Assembly: GCA_001599595.1 (NCBI GenBank)
Contig: BCHH01000001.1
Coordinates: 4,717,818 to 4,781,817, forward strand
Source of the DNA: Beverwykella pulmonaria
Lineage: Eukaryota; Ascomycota; Dothideomycetes; Pleosporales; Melanommataceae
DNA: 64,000 nt
Direction: 5' to 3'
The notes under the pieces were generated by a model. It was not told where the DNA came from, made no database searches, and worked only from the letters and a program-made list of their open reading frames with translations. Both the position numbers and the translations under genes were made by a program. Positions 1 to 11,057 of the stretch are shown one piece after another. How positions within the stretch are numbered: position 1 is the stretch's first letter; each line of letters opens with the position of its first letter.

Positions 1-519
1 AGGGCAGAATCGTGAGCCATTGAATAGCGTAATCCCAACCAATGGCGAAACCCCTCGAGGACAGTCAGCATTTTCCAGGCTACGGCAATAGACGCATGAT
101 CTTACCATGAAGGATCGACGAATCGAACAACATATTGGAAGAACGCTCCGTTCACTGGGTACATGACGGCCAACTCAGCAAGAGCCTGCATCATGAGCAT
201 CATCATGCCTCCGATGATCATGAAGCAAAGCAGCTAAACACGAATATTAGTGGTCTGTTTGAGCGCTGATCACTCGTGTGGAGCATACCAAACTTGCTGG
301 GCCACCATTGTGGAGGGCTCCTCCAGATGAAACGAAGAGACCAGCGCCAATCGCACCACCGATAGCAATCATCTGCATGTGGCGACCTTTGAGATTGCGC
401 TTCAACTCCCCATTCTCATGGTCTTCAACACCTCCATGGTCTGGACTGAGATCACTTGAAGATCGAGGCAGCGGGCCCTTTTCAGCATCGTAGCCGGGAG
501 CTGGTGCATGGTGTGCCAT
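1..519 (-). CDS. Amino-acid permease (AAT/YAT family), 5' part, runs off left edge
   Basis: This is the N-terminal part of a plasma-membrane amino-acid/H+ symporter of the fungal AAT family. The ATG is at 519. Exon 1 is 289..519, intron 234..288 (GT..AG), exon 2 106..233, intron 54..105, exon 3 from 53 leftwards. Joined, the exons give a hydrophilic cytosolic head of about 40 residues, then the family hallmark [20 protein letters not shown] at the start of TM1, GGPASL, then a TM2-3 segment with [19 protein letters not shown], and RFVDPSWGFAIGW-type residues across the second junction. Both junctions restore the family motif in frame, which is why I trust them. The substrate cannot be read from this part. 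Family assignment is firm; the rest of the protein lies outside the window. Confidence 0.93.
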
Positions 520-2466
520 GATGAAGGCGACTTGATCAAGTAGCCAAACCTAAGTACGGGATGAAAGAGGGCGAAGAGGAGGAGGGCCAGTCGTGCGGGT
601 CAGCAAGATAGCGGCATCAGTGCCTTTAAGAGTACGCGTTTTATTGTGCGCGACATGCACAATCCAGACGCAGGGTATGTTACCTCTACCCCGTTATCTT
701 GCTAGCTCGCGCATGAGTGCGGCGATGCCGTGACTAAATCCATTCGATTGGATCAGGCTGCCTCGTCGAGCAATTGCGACGATGGTATCTGGAAGGTGGG
801 ATGATGAGCCGACACGAGGTCCTGCACACTGAAAGCACCGTTCGATGCTAACTAGCATCTAGAATACTTCTAGCTTGATGTAAGCGTGGAGAGTTGGACA
901 CTAGCAGGCTACATGCCGGACGAAGATGCATATGGCAGCTGAAAGCATGCCAACTGGGATTCCTGGTGGATGTGTCTCTCGAGTACGCCCTTACGCCCGG
1001 CGGCGGGTAGGTGTAGGATTGTATGAACACAAGGTCGGTTACACGAAGCGGCAAAGCTTCATTGACGCAGATTGGAATCTTCAACGGTTGGTTATCTGGG
1101 CATGGGACCCTCCATTATTCAGATTAGAGTTCAGGGTTCGTGCGGCTCCAGGGTGTTGCTATCTGCTGCACCAATCTACCGCGATCCAGTGGGGCTTCGA
1201 CTTCAATTCTTCACTCACAAACGTGCCCTCAACGTTCATAAATGCAGCTGCATCCGCGCCGCGCACATAACGTCTTCCCACAGCGTCGTGAGACTCGGCT
1301 CTAATCCAAACGCCGTATGCCCGAAATTGACCAGGCGATACACAACACGGACGCGGATCCTAAAGAGGCAAGTCGTTGAACGAAAAATGTGTGAAACTGT
1401 CGATAGTGGGGGCAGGAGGCTCTTGGGCTTGCGAATTGCTGGCCGGAGGATAGGCGAACTAGTGGCGAGAACATTGCCGACAAAAAGGTACGAGCGTGTG
1501 GAATGATTGCGGCGTGTATCCTGGTGCTCGGGACGCGAGTACGGGGAGGGGGAACAGCGAGCTTGAGACTACCATGCTTTTGTCCCCATCGTTAACGCCG
1601 AGGATGATGATGGATGGAAGTTGACTAATAGGAACAAAAACACGAACGACCCATAGTTGTGCACTGTAGCCAGTCCTGTGAACGGTTAGCGCATGCCCAT
1701 ATGTCGCGCGATAAGAACTTACATGGAGTCCGATCAGCATCTGCTATCATCCCATTGAGAAACAACTTGTTGAAGTAATTGATAAACGAAGAGGAGGAGA
1801 GGACGTTGGAATAAGAATGAGGGAGGGAGACATCAGGCTTGGCTTGCGACTGCTGCACCCAGCCTTGGGTCTGGGGAAAACGATTTGCGGCAAGGGTCTT
1901 GGAGGCTTGGTGCCTAGAACAGGTGGTTGTGGTTAACTGCAAGGAACAGGCCGCGATACTTGAGTGTTCTCCCTTCAATCTATCTTTCTTCTGCCGTGGT
2001 TGGTACAGCACTGGGGAAGAGTACAAGGGCTCTCTTCACAGCTACCCTGCTCACAAACTGAAAATTTGGCATTTCCAAAAGACCTTGATTCATTTTTTTC
2101 ATTTACGAAGTCCATCTCCGTCACCTATTTTCCAGGTTCAAGCTCATCATCTTCTGCGCAGAAATGTAGCAAAGTATGCTCAAGAAACTGACTCGAGACA
2201 TTCAGTATGGTGCTTCCACCATCTAAACACGCCTATTGTTGCTCGATTGCTCGAGTTCCGAATCACACCACCAGGCACCAAAGATGCACGAATCCGGACT
2301 AGCGAGCATCTCCCGAATAGACCCATAACGCCCGTCTTCAAATCCTAAATTCGCGCATTCTCGAACCCAAACTAGCCAGACGCCAGTCAAATAGCCCCTC
2401 AGCCTCATCCCACCCACGTTTCTTGTCACCGCCCGAGAGAAGCTAGCAGGGTTGCCGCCTCAGTGC

Positions 2467-2531
2467 CGCTTCCGCCTCCGTTGCTGCGAGCTTCACGCTT
2501 CCGTCTCCGTTGCTGCGAGCTTTACGCTTCC
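2467..2531. repeat. 29-bp tandem repeat, two copies plus a partial third
   Basis: The unit beginning CGCTTCCGCCTCCGTTGCTG starts at 2467 and again at 2496 with one or two substitutions, and its first bases recur at 2525. The period is 29, so it would shift frame in any coding sequence. Confidence 0.8.
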
Positions 2532-3359
2532 TCGAAGACATTCGGGCCATCCGCATCCTTTCAACACCCCCGAACTAATACATCGATCCAAACGGCATCG
2601 ACACCAGCTACATGGCCGACCAAGACCGCCATTCATTTGAGAAGATGAAGAATCGTGCCGTGGGACCTCAAATAAACACGCGTTAATCCTACATTTCGCA
2701 CAAATCAACATCGCACTGCGGTGAAAAAGTAAAACGCCGAGAGCAAAACCGAATCTCCGCCTTCCCAACACTGTCATCCCGAGCAACCACTGAAGTGCCC
2801 TCCCAGCGTTCCCTTCCACAAACCCCTTCGACGTTGACAGTCGAAACCTCACACCCACAACGCTACCTCTCTTAGACGTGCCTCCCCAACCTCTAAGGAT
2901 AGCAAACGACGTCGATGAACGCTGAACCACGCATTCTCCACTGAGTCTGAGACATCTTTCGAGTTGGAAAAGTGCACCTTCGTATTATGTACGGACACCA
3001 CACAGAGCGTAGTACCAAAATCCACCACCCAGTCAAGTGCATGCTTGATATATATGATATGAAACCGAGCTTTGACTACGAGGAGTTTTCCGTCTACATG
3101 GCGAAAATACGTTCTAATGGCACGCTACGGTGGCAAGGATTAATTGGCGGCAGCGGCGGCGATGATGTTAGTGTGTATAACCCCAACGGAACTCGATACC
3201 CTGAGTATCTAGCTTTTGTGCGAAACAAGAAAGAGCGGAGTCATGACAACAATAATTATCTTCTGAAAATTCCATTATCTCGTAGCCCGTCCAGGCACTG
3301 TGCGAGCATTTCCCCAATTCAACCTCCGATTCCAGAAACTGAGCAAGTAAGGCCTTCCG

Positions 3360-3395
3360 CCTATCCACCTGCCTATCCATCTGCCTATCCACCCG
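3360..3395. repeat. 12-bp tandem repeat, three copies
   Basis: Three near-identical units of the form CCTATCCACCTG follow one another, with one base difference in the middle copy. This is a simple minisatellite in the intergenic region. Confidence 0.7.
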
Positions 3396-4105
3396 ACCAT
3401 ATCGCATGCTTCATCGTCAAAATGTACGTACAACTACAAGGTGTTAAAGTTTAAATAGACTCCCCGATTTGGCATCTTCCACTCCATGCAAACAAGTTGT
3501 AAGCAAGCATACAAGCAAACAAACAAACAAACAATGTGGCCTCCCGTAAATACTCGTCTTCAGAGAGCCACTCCACTCGTCTTCTCATATTCCATTTCTT
3601 GGAATGTGAGCCCGTGTTGGGAATATACCTACCCTACTAGCAGGTGAACGTATACGCGGCACAGAAGCAACCGTCATCTTGCTCTTGCTGGGAGTCTGTA
3701 ATTGAACGAGAGATAGAAGAGGTAGATCGTATAGCGTCGACATCATATCGTATCCAAATGCTCCAGGTGCAGTGGACCCTTTACATTGGAACGGCAGAAT
3801 CGTCGTCATTCATGCCAACAAGGTTGTGTAGGTTGTTGATCCAAGTCGAAACCAGTCGTGAGCGAAAAGTGAGAATTGAAATCGAACTAGGCAAATGCAG
3901 CGACAAGGGTGTGAGTTAAAACATGGCAAATGAAGCGAATGTCATGAACAGATTCAAGGTGCCAGCCCGTGCTGGTATGCTGATGGAGAATGGGAAACCA
4001 CGACGCCGCCGATGCGCTGATAGAAGATGCCCATAAGGAAGCTCACATCCAACCATGTGGAAAGTTTCGGTAGTGTATGTAGATCAGGGGCCAGATCCGA
4101 GACAT

Positions 4106-5680
4106 TCACGATCGCGTTTCTTGACCCTGTTGCGGCTGCGTAGTCGGCTCTGGACTCGCCTCAACACCGTCCATTGGCCCCGCCTCGACCTTCCCCTCAA
4201 CGTCGGCGGCCCTCTCCTTGGACGACTCCCGCAACTTGGAGAAACCCGCGCCTTCCGAGTTCGTCGGTGTGCCGAGCATTTCCTTAGGAAACGGCTCGAG
4301 ATCTTTGGTACTCATGGTGAAAGTCGAGATAACCGGAGTATACGTGCGGTGATCGGCCTGAGTGGGCGTCTTGGCCTCGGGTCCTGCAGACACAGGTGAG
4401 AGAAGTCCTTCGTGGCCGATACTGTTGCTGGCTTCCGGTCTGGTTTCTGGTGCTGTGGCGCCATTCATGAGCCCGACCCAGCCTCCTTCTATATCTCGGA
4501 GCAGGCGGACATATTCTTCCGGGACGAGTCCACTCTCGCCAGTCTTGGGATCTTGAGCAACAAGCCATCCCTGGCCATGCCGGTACGACACCAGTATTAC
4601 CTGGCCTTCTACCAGCGGCAATTCATTGTCGTTTTCTCGAGCAAAGTCGAAGAGCGCCACAGCCTTGCCGTGCATTTCCTCCTCGGGCGAGGCTATTGTG
4701 AATTTGTAATCTCGCGAGAAGCGGCTCTCGTCATTCAGAAATTCGTCCTGTTCCGACATCTCCTCGTCTGAGTCGTACGGCGGGCCTTCGACATCTGCAT
4801 ATGTGCGTGGCGGAAGTGTCGTCGCGAAGTGCGAATCTCGCCGCGACGGGCCACCAGGGACGGCCAGTGATTGTACGGCTGACTGGCTCTGTGATCTCGA
4901 GGGATATGTGATGTATTCGCCCCCGGGCGTAGTGGCACCTTCGCTAGATTCGCTGATGTAATGTGTCTGACTTCCATCGCCATTGGTACGCGTGTATGAA
5001 CCGCCTTGCTGGGCACCGGGGAAGCCTCTCCGGCCCCGAGTTTGGTCAAAGTCCACAACATTAGACTTGTGCTTCTTGTGCCGTGCGCCGTGGCTTGTGA
5101 CTACCGGGCTGTGAATGTCTTCGTCCTCGCTCCATGGCGGACCGTCTCCGTAAGCAGTCTGAGGCAGCTGCTCGCCAGGCTCCCATGCGCCGGCCGTCCA
5201 TCCTCCTCGATCGCTGTGCCACGCAACTGGCGGCGGGTCTGATAGCCGTCTGCTGACTTCGCTCGCGGGTGTGGAAATACTGGAGGGCTGCTCGGGTAGG
5301 GGTCCATAGAAGAGGGGATGTAGAGGGCCATAAGCGAAGTCCCGCACAAGTGAGTATGGGAGACTCGAGTGGAAGACGGGAAACGCCGTGGACTGCGGCC
5401 GCGAGCGTACCGACTGTGCAGCGGATGCGTTAGAGAAGGTGGAGAGTCGCTTGTTGAGGTATGAGCTGGCCCGCTCTAGTTTCGCCTTGGACGGTGGAGA
5501 TGTGACGAGGGGAGGTAGTGTAGTGCGATTTGCGCTCGGAGATGTAATGGAACCTGGCTCGCTTCTGGGAGAGGCAATATCGGCGGCCATGGCAGGCTGT
5601 CGTTGGCGTCCCCGGACGGCCACACCCTCTGTTATGTCCTCCAGCCACCGCGAGTCGGGGGATTTCTCTGTGTCGGTCAT
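4106..5680 (-). CDS. SH3-domain adaptor, Nbp2-like
   Basis: Single-exon ORF of 524 aa. A long disordered, Ser/Pro-rich N-terminal half is followed by one SH3 domain at about residues 336-395, with the ALFDFARENDNELPL start, the acidic RT loop, GQGWLV and the closing GLVPEEYV. Fungal Nbp2 proteins recruit PP2C phosphatases to the HOG MAP kinase and cell-wall signalling complexes; the SH3 core and the conserved lead-in (DYKFTIASPEEEMHGKAV) fit that family better than other SH3 proteins. About 130 further low-complexity residues follow the SH3. ATG at 5680 is the first in frame. A GTAAGT on the minus strand at 6163-6168 could be the donor of a 5'UTR intron. Family call is likely; role is inferred from yeast. 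Confidence 0.85.
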   Translation of the reverse strand: MTDTEKSPDSRWLEDITEGVAVRGRQRQPAMAADIASPRSEPGSITSPSANRTTLPPLVTSPPSKAKLERASSYLNKRLSTFSNASAAQSVRSRPQSTAFPVFHSSLPYSLVRDFAYGPLHPLFYGPLPEQPSSISTPASEVSRRLSDPPPVAWHSDRGGWTAGAWEPGEQLPQTAYGDGPPWSEDEDIHSPVVTSHGARHKKHKSNVVDFDQTRGRRGFPGAQQGGSYTRTNGDGSQTHYISESSEGATTPGGEYITYPSRSQSQSAVQSLAVPGGPSRRDSHFATTLPPRTYADVEGPPYDSDEEMSEQDEFLNDESRFSRDYKFTIASPEEEMHGKAVALFDFARENDNELPLVEGQVILVSYRHGQGWLVAQDPKTGESGLVPEEYVRLLRDIEGGWVGLMNGATAPETRPEASNSIGHEGLLSPVSAGPEAKTPTQADHRTYTPVISTFTMSTKDLEPFPKEMLGTPTNSEGAGFSKLRESSKERAADVEGKVEAGPMDGVEASPEPTTQPQQGQETRS

Positions 5681-7640
5681 GCGAGGAAGCTTGTCTGAAA
5701 CGAGACGGGCCTACGCAGTCAGCGATGGACAAACGAGGGGTTTGCGTTGAGGCGAGGGAGTGCTAGGCAGGCGACGCAATATGGGCGGGTGAGATGTGCA
5801 AGTTCAAGCAACGAGGGCACAGAGAAAGGCGGCCGTCATCGATAATGGTTCGGGGGCCAGCTCCAAGTCGGCAGGGTCGCAACTGCGTGCTCCCAAGGCG
5901 CTGCCAAATCACAGAGGCACGGTGCCTGGAAAGCGGCTCTGGGATGGTGGTTGTGGTGGAGTGTGCGGCGACTCGATGTTTTGGCGGGATGTTTCGTGGA
6001 GGGTGCTGACCAATGGGTCTCGGGACAGCACTTGCGAGCTGTCGGGATGCGGGGGCGACGGCGATGACGGGCGCGGCGATTGGGAGAGTGTCGTGGGTGC
6101 AGTGAAGATATTTGCGGTGCAGCGGCTGGACAAGCGCTCTGAAAAGCAGCCCTGGCGCTAAGACTTACCCAGTGGTGAAGGGCCAACAGAGCGTCGACGG
6201 CAGCAGCGAGCGCCGGAGCAGACGCAGCGACGGTGGCGGCAAGGCGGGCGCAATTGCGGAAACGTGGTCAGTGGACGGTACTGCGTGCGAGGTCGTGGTG
6301 GTGCTGAATGTCGGATTGCCGGCGCGTGGTGGTGGTGGTGGTGCTGGTGGTGGTGCTGCTGCTGCTGGTGGGCGGCCGTGGCCGTGGCCTGTGTCCGAGT
6401 GCTTGTGTGGTGGACTGAATGCAGCCCGCTATTTTTAACCCCCGATGGACGGCGAGGGATGAAGGAACGAGAGCGATGGCGCTAGGGCCCGATTGGTCGT
6501 TTCAGAAGTGAAATGCGCAAACGGCGGACAGTACTGCGCAGCGCATCCTCGACCTGGCAGCGCGCAGAGGGGAGGAAAAGGCTTTGCGAGCGGCCGTGAA
6601 TGAAAGAAACAGCTACTTGGGCAGGCGTTGGGGGCTGCGTGCGCGCGGGTGAGACTTTGCTACTTGAGGCTAGCACGGTGACTTGAAACAAGCCCACTGC
6701 AAAGGCGCGGCGAACAGTGAACAGCGAACCTCTAGCCGGGCGGTGAAGAGGGCGAGGATGGGCATGGCGGCAGCGGAGACGACAGTCTGGGAGACGCCTT
6801 CATGAGGCCCAGAAGCATCGAGGCTCCGTGGGTGCGGATGACGACAGCAATGCCAGCTGTCGCAGTTTCACTCGCATATCAAACGTTTGCTGGCCTGGGG
6901 ATCGTGGGCGGCACCCTCGCAGAGAGCAAGGCGAACCGGCCTGTCAGGTTTGCGGCTCAACTTGACGCCATGGGCTCTCATCTTAAGAGTCGTCGTCGCA
7001 ATAATGCCATGCCATGCGACAAGATGACAGGAACAGGCAGTGGGCCCGACAGCGCGCGCAGACACGCACACTACGCAGCATGAAGATGCCCCCTCTGCCA
7101 TCAAAGGCCATCTGCGGCGCTGCGAAATGCCATCTCCCGCCGCTCGAGATTCGACATGGCGACTACCCCGCATTGGGCGTAACCTTTCGCTGCCAAGCCG
7201 GCTTAGTCACTAGCCTCCAACCTCAGACCTCACACGCAAAGCTCTCGTCATTCCGCAATCCTCGCATCGCCTGTCTCCCCTTCATCTTCGCGACAACAAC
7301 CATATACCCGGTGTCATCGCCGCCGCGTGACTGCCTCTCCCACAACAAGCGTGCGAGGGAGCGTCACGTCAGCCCGCCCAGTACGTTCCTGCTCCTGCCC
7401 CGCTGCATTGTGCCTGCCCTTTCCTCCCACGCGAAATGATGAACACCATATTGGAGCTGTCCTATTCACCCATGAGGACCTCAATAATAATATACACTGA
7501 AAATTCTGAACCACGCGCTCGCTCCTGCCTCATCATGCCCATCTCGTTTGCTGGAGCCTGTTACTGACTCCCGGTGAAGAATCTGCAGGTGAAGTCTCTG
7601 CAGGCCCGCGCTGTGAGACACCCATCGCCACTTCCCAGCC
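5681..7640. promoter_or_regulatory. Divergent intergenic region between the Nbp2-like and SSU72 genes
   Basis: About 2 kb separates two divergently transcribed genes, so it must contain both promoters. It is GC-rich and contains a GGT/GCT triplet run at about 6326-6372. Overlapping small ORFs here are low-complexity (poly-Gly, poly-Cys or poly-Trp depending on frame) and I treat none as a gene. Confidence 0.55.
6326..6372. repeat. GGT/GCT trinucleotide run
   Basis: An imperfect run of GGT units grading into GCT units. It lies between divergent genes and reads as homopolymers in all frames, so it is a microsatellite rather than coding sequence. Confidence 0.8.
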
Positions 7641-8529
7641 ATGTCAGTCGATCCTCGGCTGGCCAGGTCGCGGCCTCAGCATCAGCAGCCTACCGCCGTC
7701 CCCCCACCTCCTCCGCCACCTGCTGGTCTCGACGGGGCCGGCGATTCGAAGGATGTCGTGCCGGATGACAAGTTCAAGCTCAAGTTCTGCACCATCTGCG
7801 CGAGTAATCAGAATCGGTATGTCTTCGGCACAACGCTACCGGGCCGGTATTCAGCATGCTAACGTATCCAGGTCTATGGAAGCTCACCTGCAGCTCGCTC
7901 TCGCCCGTCTCCCCACCATCTCCTTCGGCACTGGCTCCCTGGTGCGGCTGCCTGGGCCCACCATACACCAACCCAACGTCTACAATTTCAACAGCACCAC
8001 CTACCGCGCCATTCACTCCGAGCTGTCCTCCCAGAATGCCCAGCTCTACACCCAGAACGGCCTGCTTAACATGCTCGGCCGCAACCTCACCATCAAGGGA
8101 TACCCCGAGCGGTTTCAGGACTGGATACCCGGAAAGCCCAGACTCGACCACGCCGAAGACCAAGGCGCTCCAGGCACCGAAGCCGGCGTTGTGGACGTCA
8201 TGATAACCTGCGAGGAGCGCTGCTTCGATGCTGTGCTAGACGACCTCCACAATAAGGGTGGCAAGCTGAATCGACCTGTCCATGTCTTCAATGTGGATAT
8301 TAAGGATAATCACGAGGAAGCAGCGGTCGGCGGTCGCGCCATTCTTGACCTTGCTTTGAAATTAAACGAGGTCGCCGCCAAAGAAAGGGAGACACTTGGC
8401 GATGGTGGATGGGAGCGAGGTGGCGGTGCTGCGCGACAAGGCTTCGATGAAAAGGTGCCCGAAATCCTAGCTGAGTGGCAGGAACGATGGCCACATCTTC
8501 CTGCTTTGTGGAGCTTGGCATGGGTTTAA
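7641..8529 (+). CDS. SSU72: RNA polymerase II CTD phosphatase SSU72
   Basis: Two exons, 7641..7816 and 7872..8529, with a 55-nt GT..AG intron that has a GCTAAC branch-like site; the product is 277 aa. SSU72 dephosphorylates Ser5/Ser7 of the Pol II C-terminal domain and works with the cleavage/polyadenylation factor in 3'-end formation. The CX5R phosphatase loop is C53-ASNQN-R59 within [16 protein letters not shown], and the intron splits the Arg codon, so splicing is needed to build the active site. Further family motifs follow: [25 protein letters not shown] and [17 protein letters not shown]. The first 45 residues are a Pro-rich extension with seven consecutive prolines. Length is somewhat above the yeast protein. 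Identification is firm. Confidence 0.97.
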
Positions 8530-11057
8530 ACGAACTTCGCGGTCTCATTTTTGAATAGCGCACATCTTATACCGCATTTTTTTCCCGGTCGGACAGCTTT
8601 ACTATGATACCCCATACGAGGACGGCGTTTTGGACATTCCGAGGATGGAACGTCCGTTAGTGAATATTAATTTTTGGCATCATTTCATTCGCTTTCCGTC
8701 TCTGCACGTGCCACTCATGCGCTATATCTCTTCTCCGTCCCAGAAGCAGCATATCATTATCACAGCTCGATGATACTCATCCTTCTCCTATCTCCATCGT
8801 CGCTTCCTCCGCTCCTGTAAAAATCCAACAATCTCTGCTTCCCGCCCTTTGATCTTTCAAGGCCCAACCGCCGCGCCATTGAGGAAAGCTGGTAGCTGCA
8901 AAGGACCAAAGACATTGACAGGAATAAGTGATACTCGCAGTCTCCGTGACCATTCCTCTACATCACTTTTAGATAGGTTTGACCGACTGTGCACTTTATG
9001 ACACCAGGTGATCGCCGTGTTGCATGCTCACGGATATGTTGCGGGCTCTTCAACATGTCAAGTATGTTGAGTATATTCGCGAGAAGAGCATAAGGACCCA
9101 TACAAAATGAGTAGCTTACCTTTTTTTTTTCTCGAGTCCGAGAAACGGGCAAGGATAGTTTACATCGCAAGTCACCCAGGAGATCAACATTCTGGTCTCC
9201 AAGCATAGCTCCACGATGCCCTTTCTAAATTTCCAGTTCTACTAATGAACTGGGAAGAGCATAGCGGTACGGGGAGCTTGCTCTGGCGCTACCAAAAAAG
9301 GGTCCATGCGTCTGAGCTTACCTATGGTATGGCTATCGAGGACCACTAATTTGAGAAGAAGCAGAGTCATGGCGGCAATCTCCCTAGGTTTCTTATCCCC
9401 ATACAGTAGCATGACGCTTGATGTTTTTAACTTTTCATTAATTGGACAATTTCGCTAGCGCACTCCATAGAAGCCACGGATTAAGTTTTCAGAATAGCAG
9501 GGTTCTATCTTTGGATGAAGAATACTGCGTCATGGGAGAGTGGGAGAGAGCCTTTTGGAGATAGAGATTGGGAAATACAATGGCTGTAGGGGCACCTGTA
9601 GCCCTAGAGCAATTTCATGATGGTGCCAGCAGTAGTTCTCGATTAGACACACACTCCATCGACACCACTCCATTCTCCCTACTCCTTCACCCTAATCGCA
9701 CTTTTCTTTGCTGCACCATGGCTGCTACTACTTCCCTTCACATCATCTCTCATGCTACTCTCTTGCAAAACGAGACACAGTGCTACCATGAGTTTGCGCG
9801 ATGCATCTATGGAAGAAAGAGACATATATGAGAATTTAGATCCTTTTGAATTCGTAGAATACGATGCTTGGTTTCTTCATCGGCTCAATGATTGTGAAAA
9901 TTTTACTGATATCTTGTCAGGAGCCTTTTTTGCCGAAGTTTCAGACAATACTGAGACTCCACATTAGCGCCACTGGATATAGATTCTGGACGAGGGAGGA
10001 GTCGAGTTTTTAGTCTTAAGCACATCGCCTTGTAAAGCCATTAAATTGCATCGATGTCATTCTGTTGCCTCTTGACCAGGCGTCAACCACTTCTCCACAT
10101 ATTGCATAGTCTTCGCCATTTTGAACCATTCAGCTTTACGCAGTGATACTACGTGTCCGCATGAGTTCAGCATAGCAAAAAAGGCGAACATGGACTCTTT
10201 TTCCATCGTTTTATTGTAACATCCGTGAGTGCCAGTATTAAGCAGTCTATGCTTGAAGCACATGGCAGAGAGTCTCTTTAATCTTCGGAAAAACATTTCT
10301 GAAAAGGAGAGTGAATTCGAACCAAACTCATGGTCTTTCAGACTGAATCTCACAAGCATCGTTAATCATGTGAACTCGGGAAGCACTATAAGAGAAATTG
10401 AAATCATCTCTGACCAAATCGAGTAATTCCCAAATTCTTATGAAGAAGTATCTGTATCTAGAACCTCAAATGTGGCCTCATATAATTCCGAATATATCCA
10501 GCTTCTGAAAGAAGGGCGAACGAATATATGCATAGCATTTGATTATATAGATTTCTTGATAGACATGTTGTTATGATTGCTAGTAGTGGGCGTCAGAGGA
10601 GCAATTTTTGCGATGGGGTAAGGCTACGGAGGTCGTCAGGAGAAAGATTTGCTTTATCAATCTCCGACAACTCCCTAGGTTGCCTAAAAGTGGAAAGTAA
10701 GCACGTGATAGCGCGTCCCATCGCATTCTCATCCAAAGTGTATCAGCGAAACTACATCATCAGGGAAAAAAGGTAAATATTACCACGGCAAAATCTTCTC
10801 CTTGAATTTCTACCTTATATCGGTTGTTCTTTTACCCGCTTTTCCACGTTGCACTAAGACCTAGGGCTGTCATTAACGCATCGTATTTTGTACTAGCTAG
10901 GATGTTTTCATCGTGTCATCAAAACTTTATGCATGTACTCATAATCCATCCTATTTTCAGCCCAATGCACCCCATATCCCACCTAATGTAATGCAGTCGG
11001 GCCCCACCATCCTACAGTGAAAACATCGCTCTGTCAATACCCTTGCATATCAACCCT
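8530..11057. other. Intergenic region, AT-richer, no recognised gene
   Basis: About 2.5 kb downstream of SSU72 and at the 3' side of the SLX4 gene. Two protein-like but unrecognised frames occur: 9788-9967 (+), short and acidic, and 10057-10359 (-), 100 codons. Neither has a domain or a supporting splice pattern. A poly-T run lies at about 9121-9130. No regulatory element is clear. Confidence 0.5.
10057..10359 (-). other. Unrecognised 100-codon ORF, doubtful
   Basis: A complete ATG-to-stop frame of 100 codons with varied, protein-like composition (basic and aromatic residues, FAFFAMLNSCGHVV-type segment). It has no domain I recognise, no signal peptide and no neighbour with which it would make an operon-like or paired unit. 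It could be a degraded exon or chance. Listed only so that the stretch is not silently skipped. Confidence 0.15.

Larger units (their letters stand above)
520..4105. other. Long intergenic region with simple tandem repeats
   Basis: About 3.6 kb between the permease start and the 3' end of the SH3-protein gene. Open frames of 60-170 codons occur on both strands, but none shows a recognisable domain, convincing splice sites or a family motif, so I call no gene. It includes the upstream region of the permease. Visible structure: a 29-bp tandem repeat near 2467-2531, a 12-bp repeat near 3360-3395 and an AAAC/AAGC run near 3511-3533. Confidence 0.6.

Noticed and set aside
4055..5750. Plus-strand ORFs opposite the SH3 gene (for example 5388-5750)
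   Set aside because: They are antisense shadows of a clear SH3-containing frame, without motif or splice sites.
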